Source of the DNA: Zanthoxylum bungeanum
Lineage: Eukaryota > Streptophyta > Magnoliopsida > Sapindales > Rutaceae
Direction: 5' to 3'
Length of the DNA: 64,000 nt
NCBI GenBank assembly: GCA_019454045.1
Contig: SKCR01017970.1
Location: 1-64,000, forward strand
The notes beneath the pieces are model-generated. The model made no database searches. It worked only from the letters and a program-made list of their open reading frames with translations, and was not told where the DNA came from. Position numbers and translations under genes: made by a program. Of the stretch, positions 57,001 through 64,000 are shown piece by piece (position 1 is the stretch's first letter; each line of letters opens with the position of its first letter).

Positions 57001-59203
57001 ATGTTTCTTGACAAAGGGTCAACGCAATCAAACCTTGACTGCTTCCTCCATTGCACCACGCCAATAGTCTCTTCACAATTCCTCCCCAAGGTTTGTTATT
57101 GAAAATTGGAAATGAATTTTTGTTTTCATTTTTGGATTTCTAAATGTTAATTTTTGTTGTGTTGCAGAGTGAGATGAGGAACCTAAACAGTTTATGGCAT
57201 CCATGGGAGAGGGAAAAGATTGAGTATTTTACATTGGGTGATTTGTGGAATCGTTATGATGAATGGAGTGCTTATGGGGCTGGAGTTCCAATTGTTTTGG
57301 GCAACGGGGAAACTTTAGTTCAGTATTATGTGCCTTATCTTTCCGCAATTCAAATATTCACCAGCAATTCTTGTGCAAATGGGTTAAGGTAATTGTTTTA
57401 GTTATATTAGTTTTCATCTGAAATATTACCTTTTTGATTGATAAATTATGTACAAGTTGTGTAATTGGGGAAGTAATGATGGGTTTTTTGGTTTTTGATT
57501 TTTAGGGAAGAGACAGATGATGGTGAGACAAGGGATTCGTTTAGTGATTCGTGTAGTGAAGAGAGCGAGATGGACAAGTTATGGAGATGGGATGGATGCT
57601 CATCTGAGGAAGGAGGGTTTGATCAAGACAATCTTTTGCATCTGAATGATAGATTGGGTTACCTTTACTTCCAGTATTTTGAGAGATCAACTCCTTACGG
57701 AAGAGTTCCTCTATTGGATAAGGTACTTTTTCTTAGTTTCACTTCATAAGTCTTTTATGCAAGCTTACTTGTAGCTTTACGGCGTTGTTTACTTATAATT
57801 TGTTGTGCATTTTGTTTTCCTCTCATGATGATTGATCAATTAATGAACTGATTGGACTGATAAAAACATTTATGAATTGGTGAGAATAATCTGAAGTTCT
57901 TTTCTTGATAAGCATTTTATGAAGATGAAATGAAACTTTTGACTTATGAGCATGAAACTATAAACTTCTTTTCCTCAAATTATTGTCTAGTTTGTGTTGT
58001 TGATTTATTAATATTCTCTTGCAGTTGGACTCAAGTTTGCTTAAAATTATTCAGATTCATCTGGTTCTTTTTTTCAAGTTTATGGTTATCTTTATTAAGC
58101 ATTTGTTCTTGTCTTTGATCTGACAATATCTATCTCTTACTATTGCTTTGAAGAAGAATATTAGGTACCACTCAGAATACGGAATTTGAAATTGACCATT
58201 ATGCTACAAATTCTTTGTGACCCTTGACAGTAGGAAAGTATGCTGATTCCCTAGATGCCTTATTGGTTCTTTACTTTCAGATTAATGGATTGGCTCGAAG
58301 ATACCCCGGGTTGATGTCATTGAGGAGTGTTGATCTTTCACCAGCTAGTTGGATGGCAGTTGCTTGGTATCTATCTTTCTCTATCTCTCTATATGTTAAA
58401 GCATTCACGAAATGCAATTAATACTTTAACAAGGTAAAGATATCACGAAAATAAATGAATAATTGAACAAGATAAAGATAACAGATAAAGACATGGTTCC
58501 ATTTTTAACCAGCTAATGAAGTTTTTAAGGTTGCAATTCAACTCTACTATGGATAGTCCAGCATATATAGGACAAATGAAAGCTCATAGCTTGACTCTAG
58601 GATTTCTATAGAGTTAATACCATTTCTAATAACAAACATGTTTTTCACATGACCATGTCTATATTAACACAAATTATCATGTTATTGATGAGCTGTATGA
58701 TGTGAATAAAATGCAGGTACCCAATATATCATATTCCCATGGGAAGGACCATAAAGGATTTGTCCACTTGCTTCCTCACTTACCACACACTTTCATCTTC
58801 GTTTCAAGGTACTCTTGCCATCCATTATTATTTCACGACTTTTTATTTTTATGTTCCCTTTTGTTATCACCCTTTATTATCTACTTTTTTTTTTTGAAAG
58901 TTTTATATTCGTACTTGATCCGCTAACAAGTTTTTTGTCGTGGGTGTTTATCTCTGTGTAGACATGGACTTTGATGATGACATTGAGAATGCTGAAAGGA
59001 AGCGAAGGGAAGGGGAAGGGATCTCTCTTCCTCCATTTGGTTTGGCCAGTTACAAGATGCAAGGGAATGTGTGGGTTTCGGGCAATTGTGGTAGGGACCA
59101 AGAAAGGCTAGTGTCACTTTTAAGCGTAGCAGATTCGTGGCTAAAGCAGCTAAGGGTCCAGCACCATGACTTCAACTACTTCGTGGGGATCAGGCGTGGC
59201 TAA
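57001..59203 (+). CDS. DUF789 family protein, six exons
   Basis: Exons 57001-57090, 57168-57388, 57506-57722, 58281-58366, 58717-58808 and 58962-59203. All five introns are GT...AG and the phases fit, giving one open frame of 948 bp (315 residues) to TAA at 59201. The protein is a plant DUF789 protein: [12 protein letters not shown] at the N-terminus, [57 protein letters not shown], the [11 protein letters not shown] box split by intron 4, and [15 protein letters not shown] near the end. It is acidic in the middle (exon 3, [18 protein letters not shown]). No signal peptide or membrane segment is visible. The molecular function of the family is unknown to me. It begins directly at the conserved domain, whereas longer relatives have an extra N-terminal region. 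It is the only intact gene in the window. Confidence 0.93.
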
Positions 59204-61626
59204 GAGCCATTACTTTAAGATTTTTCATGAAAACGATTGACCACTAAAAGCCTCTTTTTGGAGTTTTGGCTTTGTGCTTGCAGAATGTTTTTAGGCCTTG
59301 AATGTGAGGATTGTAGTTGATATTCTCATTATCAATCGTTAATGATTGGGATATTTCAATGCCTATGCTTATATGTAATCTTATTATAGAGAGGGTTAGT
59401 GAGATGAGTTAAGCCCCCTCTTTTTCGCCTTTTTTTTTCCAACAGTTAATGTGTTTTATGTGGATAGACAGGTGAGGTCTTGCTGGGCTGTAAAAAAAGG
59501 TTCTTGAACTATGAACTTTTTGTGGATTGTGCAATACTTTATCAGTTTATCTTGATTATACTGGAAAAAAGGAAAAAAAAAAAAAAAAACCAACTGGATG
59601 GAAAAAAGAAAATTGACCGCACGTTTTGTAAAATCCATTTTACTTATTAATATTCTGTTTATACATGATAGATGAGAATTTTATATGCAGGCTCATTGGT
59701 TAGGGCAAGAAAGAATTTTGCTGAAGTTAAAGATGCATTTTTGGACAAAATGCTCTGTTTCCATGTGGAGTTTCCAGCCTTAAAAGGTAGTTGAGTGTCA
59801 GTTAAAGCAAGTGTGGAAAAGATAGCTTTCATTTTTATCTGGGTATGCTAGAATTTGCTTAATTTTCTTTTCAGTGGTAACATAATTACATTATCTGATA
59901 TTCTTTCAAGGCTGATTCAACCCTGATAATTTTTAGAGGAATACTAGTATATGACTTCAGCTCTACAACACTTTAAACAATTCCCATCATGAAATGCATG
60001 ATAACCTTTAACTTTGACAAAATTCCAAGTCCCAACTAAAATTTCAGAGTTGAAAGAGATCATTAGAAATAATGAACATAGGGCTACTTCCCTTTGGTCC
60101 ACTTAAAAAAAAAAAACGAAAGTGGAGTTACTGTTATGAACACATTGTGGTACTGATAAAGATCATTAATCTCATCTTCTGTAGATCACCATGGGGGCAC
60201 AATGGTCAATTTTCATTAAATTTTGATTTGTTGGAAGATCAATGTTCCATCATTCAAGCACAAAAGCAGCACATGGTGCTGCTAGCAGCTAGTGTTTTTC
60301 AACTTAATAACATTTGACTAGAAAGAAATGAAAATTTGAAACCCTTTTCACATCTTATCCAGATAATTACATCACGAATCTGTAACCACTAAGTGTTGTA
60401 AATTAATGAAGAAAACAAGGACTCCATAGTGCGACTACCAGCAAACAAGTCTATTGAGTGCGTGGACAGAGTGGTTGTATGCCACTTAGATTTTCTTACC
60501 CCTTAATAAATTTCATTTCATTGCCCCACTTGAGCATTTAGAAACTTGCCTCTGTATTGGTTGAGTTGAGAGTACTGTATATTCAGTTGAGGGATTAAAA
60601 TAAATTTCAGTGGAATATGATTGGATATATACAAGATCAACATTTGTGTACTTGGGAATCACTTGCATATTCAATAATTGAGTAACTAAATATTGTTAAT
60701 TTAAATTTTATATATATATATATATTTCACTGACTTTGTAGCTAAACACGGAGGACAATGGAGATAAAATCTTTGAAAATGTGAAAGCTTGCCTCATTGG
60801 CATGAATCATATGATGGCACATCCCATATTTTAATAAAGCTAGGTGTCAGTTGTCGTAGTCATATACATAGTTGTGTCCATTGTCTTGTCATGCAAATCT
60901 GTAAGCCATAGAACCTTCGCCACTACTAGAATACCCATGCCCATTAGTATTTAACACAGTCTTTTTGTGTAGAACTTCATTTCCCATTATAATTAATTTG
61001 TAGCTAAACAATACCTCATTTACTTTGGAGAGTGCTTAGTTAGCTATTTCTGTTCATTGTGTAATGGTATATTATAAAGGAAACTGTCTTTTAAGGCAAA
61101 TAAATCTTTAGAAAATTGTTAATTGGTTAATACTTGATAAGAAAGAACTTTTTTTTTTAGAAGTGATACAAAATAAAAAACACTTCTATAGAAATACTTT
61201 TGTTTGTACCATAAATCATTTCAGTCCAATTAGAACAGTTCATGACGAATTTATTATAGGAGTCTATCTTGAAATCAAGCAATAAATTACTATTTTTAAA
61301 CAGGAAAATAGTAATTATTAAACATGAAATATTGCCACTCCTCCAGTCCACTAGCACATACGTTATGTGGAGTTGGTTTCCAAAGCATGTAGGAATATGG
61401 GGAGTTGGTTCCAGAACATGCAGAAAGTTGAAAAGCTGATGAAGGAAGTTACTTTCAAAGTTAGGAGAGGAAACCACTTCCTACTAAAATCACTCATTCA
61501 CAGACACAATCTTCATGAAATAGAGGAACGTGGGAGTTGGCCAAGGAAGTTGAAGAAGTGGAGGAAGTTACTTTCAAAACCTATAAAAGCAAGGAGGAGC
61601 CCAAGAAAAAGGGGCCTTCAACATCA
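59204..61626. other. 3' flank of the DUF789 gene and intergenic DNA
   Basis: The first ~200 bp probably hold the 3' UTR. A poly-A run (59564-59589) and a (TA)n microsatellite (60710-60725) occur. At 61340-61620 a purine-rich stretch with a TATA-like cctataaaagc (61581-61591) could be the remnant of an old LTR promoter. No coding sequence with recognisable domain. Confidence 0.45.
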
Positions 61627-61899
61627 TGTGGGGGTTTTATGGCGAAAATCTGGTAACGCAGCGGAATCGCGGAAAATCAAAATTTTCCGATTTCAAAATT
61701 GTTCTTGGATCAATTAAATAAAATTATTTATTTAATTATCCAATTATTAAATTCTGAAAAATTACACAAGAAATCAAATTTCTTGGTAATTACCGAATTG
61801 CCCCACAACTTTACAATTGATCATTTTAGTCCTAAAATTGTCAAATACAATTTTGGATGATTCTAACATTTTCTAAAATGATTTCCAACATGTCCAACA
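61627..61899 (-). mobile_element. Family-B Copia LTR end, interrupted by E4
   Basis: It matches the left end of the E0 LTR (2246-2570) on the same strand: TGTGGGGGTTTTAT for TGTTGGGGTTTTAT, then taacgcagcgga and cgcggaaaa, then aattaccgaattgcccca for a related stretch. It stops at 61899, where E4 begins, and resumes at 63971 to the end of the window. The remainder lies outside. Confidence 0.75.
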
Positions 61900-62953
61900 T
61901 GTTGGACAATTATGACCCATAGCGTCACTATTTGTACAGATCATGATGTTGTTGTACAAATTAACTATGAGACAAAGGAGATTGCTCTCTTATCATTTGT
62001 GATTAGATCACCTTAGATGTATAAATGATGAGAGGTCCCTATGATTTGTTCCTGGACGGAGAATGATATGAGACAGTATCAGTCCACGTAGGATAAATCA
62101 TTAAATATCCATAGTCAGAGTATTATCGAGATTGGACATCGATAAATACGTAAAAGACTAGTATTGCACTTGTGCGCGTTGTGAGGGCACAACGGCATAG
62201 TTCTCATATATTTGGGTATTGGATACTCATGCAAGTGTAATAGGAGGTTATGTTTCACCGATGGTACGGGAAACAGCTTCGCTCTGGATAGACCCCCTCG
62301 GAATCCCATTGGTAGTATGACTGTGTGTCTATGGGAGTCCGAAATTAGGGTAGGTGTATTTGGTCTTAACTTGAGACTTGCACCGCTAATACTTACGACA
62401 ATCAATATACTTTGGTTGAGGTCGTCCAGGGCTTTAACCGGTTCTGTGTACGCCAATACTGGGTATATTGAGAATCGTAGAGTATTGGGTGTGATGTCAA
62501 GACGGAAGTATCACTCCAGTTATAGTGGAGATGATGTCACGTAGGATACGGTATTAGTGCTCTTAAGTGCTGCGCGACCATCGGGATATTATGACTAGGT
62601 CATGTATATCCGATTATAGAGACTAGTTACCAGACATCCGACATGTGCTTCGTACGGGGCAGACACAACTCCAGCCCCAGGCCTAGCACGTGACCATCCG
62701 ATACTAGATCGATATGCACTATACGATGTATACTACGCCTGATACAGATCCTTCATTCCTGTAAGGATATTTCCGGAGAATTGGGTAGGCATGGTGCTTT
62801 GCTAGAAGCCAACCTTGTCTTGTGAATCGGTAAAACGTAGTACTTGATACTTACGTGTTCAGATAGTCCGACGACCATATTTACTGCCAACATATCCGGG
62901 GATCTCATGGGTCGCTTCCCAATGATTCACCGATGATGTATGACTCGCACTTT

Positions 62954-63379
62954 AATTAATCTGGGATTAATTCGATGAGAGAGAAAATTAATCTGGGATT
63001 AATTACGGAGATATTTTATCTGGGATAAAATATTATCTAAAGAGAGAGAACACGATTAATTTGGAATTAATCGGTAAAATGAATTTAATAGTTAAATTTG
63101 ATTTTTCTATTTAATTTATTCGAATGGGCTAAAATTAATATATCGGATATATTAATATGAATTGGATTTCATTACGAAATTAAAGTCGGACTTTAATGCG
63201 AACGAACGAATTAATTTAGAATTAATTCGTAAACGACGTTCGTAATATATTTGCGTGGCATCGATATTTAATTAAATTAGATTTAATTATTTAATGACGG
63301 AAGTTCGTTTAATCGGATTAAACGGAACCGAGCCGCGGCAAATGTTCGTAGAGATATTTGAATTTTTCAATTCAAATAT
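62954..63379 (+). other. Array of ten stem-loops in the E4 LTR
   Basis: Perfect hairpins with stems of 8-11 bp and mostly 3-nt loops: 62954-62972 (loop TGG), 62986-63004 (TGG), 63011-63033 (TGG), 63054-63072 (TGG), 63134-63156 (CGG), 63179-63197 (CGG), 63206-63230 (TAG, 11-bp stem), 63269-63289 (TAG), 63306-63324 (CGG) and 63354-63379 (4-nt loop). They occupy about half of a 425-bp stretch that ends ~120 bp before the TATA box. Equivalent arrays lie in the LTRs of E1, E2 and E3. Confidence 0.85.
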
Positions 63380-63496
63380 GTGGGGCCCATGTGTGGTAGG
63401 TGTACCTACCACCCAACTACCTTGTTTTACTTTTGGAAAACCATTTACCCACACCTACCAAGTTTAGGGTAAAAGTGAAATGGTTTTTAACTAAAG

Positions 63497-63504
63497 TATA
63501 AAAA
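63497..63504 (+). promoter_or_regulatory. TATA box of the E4 LTR
   Basis: tataaaaa preceded by ctaaag and followed by ctctctac and a CT-rich leader. It places the hairpin array in U3. Confidence 0.55.
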
Positions 63505-63970
63505 CAAAATATCTCTCTACACTTTGGTATCTATCATTATTCATTAGATGAATATTTAGTAAACCCTAGACAACTCACTCACTCTCCAATCTCCTTCATG
63601 CTCACGCCTAAGGGGCCAAAACTCACTGGTTTTGCTGCTGAAAAACGTGAGCAGTGAGGGAAGCTTTTTGTGGATTTTGTGGCAAGATCCAAGTGCTAGT
63701 ACACTTCTAAGAGGCATACGAAGGTGTTAGGGAAACCCACCCACGAGCCGGGAATCAAACGACGAAGATTTGAAGCTCAAAATGGTGACTCAAAACTGAA
63801 ACAGTGGGCAGAAAAATCTGGTCACTGCAGTTGCGTTTTTGGAGGTGAAAATCAATTTTGTTCTTCACCAAATCGTCTCAACCGATCAATGTGAGTATTC
63901 CGCTACCTCCTTTGATGTATTCACACATTATTTTCATGCTTGCTATGGGGGACCTAAATAGAAACCAACA

Positions 63971-64000
63971 CAACACATCAAAATTAGATTGCAACAAAAT
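63971..64000 (-). mobile_element. Continuation of the family-B LTR to the right of E4
   Basis: Begins with the CAACA duplication and continues the sequence interrupted at 61899. Truncated by the window end. Confidence 0.6.

Larger units (their letters stand above)
61900..63970 (+). mobile_element. E4: solo LTR of Copia family A
   Basis: 2071 bp, TGTTGGACAATTATGACCC to GAAACCAACA, with a perfect 5-bp duplication CAACA (61895-61899 and 63971-63975). No internal region is present, so it arose by recombination between the two LTRs of a complete element. It inserted in a family-B LTR, the same kind of target as elsewhere in the window. Confidence 0.93.

Noticed and set aside
57930..58118. 62-codon open frame within the DUF789 gene
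   Set aside because: It lies entirely within intron 3 and has no conserved sequence.
60072..60317. 81-codon open frame downstream of the DUF789 gene
   Set aside because: No domain, low complexity (poly-Lys from an A run), no splice or promoter context.
61367..61717. 116-codon basic open frame
   Set aside because: It runs across the boundary of a family-B LTR (61627) and is Lys/Arg-rich by composition only; no domain recognised.

Overview
This is an AT-rich plant nuclear window, most likely from a eudicot. It is an LTR-retrotransposon nest (about 1-50.75 kb) followed by intergenic DNA with small DNA transposons, one intact host gene (DUF789 family, 57.0-59.2 kb), and a second retrotransposon patch at the right edge. 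Plant origin follows from the element lineages (Copia Angela/TAR-like, Ty3-gypsy Tat, Ogre-like and Athila), the tRNA-type primer sites, GT-AG introns and a plant-specific host protein. The eudicot assignment is an inference. There are no rRNA or tRNA genes and no CRISPR array.

Elements are named as follows. E0 is an old minus-strand Copia element (family B). Its 3' LTR is 2246-4628 and its pol is split into three pieces by later insertions. E1 (minus, family A, 4776-13652, target duplication GTCTC) landed in E0 RNase H. E3 (plus, family A, 14455-30742, duplication AGGTA) landed in E0 reverse transcriptase. E2 (minus, family A, 14629-23415, duplication ACAAT) landed in the 5' LTR of E3. E4 (61900-63970, duplication CAACA) is a solo LTR of family A. 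All four duplications are perfect, and the E0 reading frame closes again across both insertion points.

From 30.85 to 42.27 kb lie an LTR fragment, then an Ogre-like leader, primer site and 3.8-kb LTR containing eight 175-bp satellite-like repeats, then a minus-strand Tat element (gag-PR-RT-RH-aRH-INT) that lacks its left end. This Tat element interrupts the 5' LTR of a plus-strand Athila element (42267-50753).

The Athila element is the most interesting object. It keeps gag and protease, has lost the RT/RNase H/integrase core, and between the integrase tail and the 3' LTR carries two non-retroviral coding segments. One (45888-46343) is a small basic cysteine-rich ORF resembling the nucleic-acid-binding cysteine-rich proteins of carlavirus-type plant RNA viruses. 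The other (46685-47338) is an intronless, full-length but nonsense-mutated copy of a LOG cytokinin-activating enzyme gene. Together they look like an acquired accessory cassette.

A second unusual pattern is structural. Family A elements carry dense arrays of perfect stem-loops with 3-nt loops, both in the LTR upstream of the TATA box and in the leader just before gag. The stems differ between copies while pairing is kept.

The right half holds a hAT-type non-autonomous transposon (52676-53610, 8-bp duplication) inside a foldback repeat, a direct duplication (53763-54600), and the six-exon DUF789 gene whose spliced frame is open from ATG to stop (315 aa).
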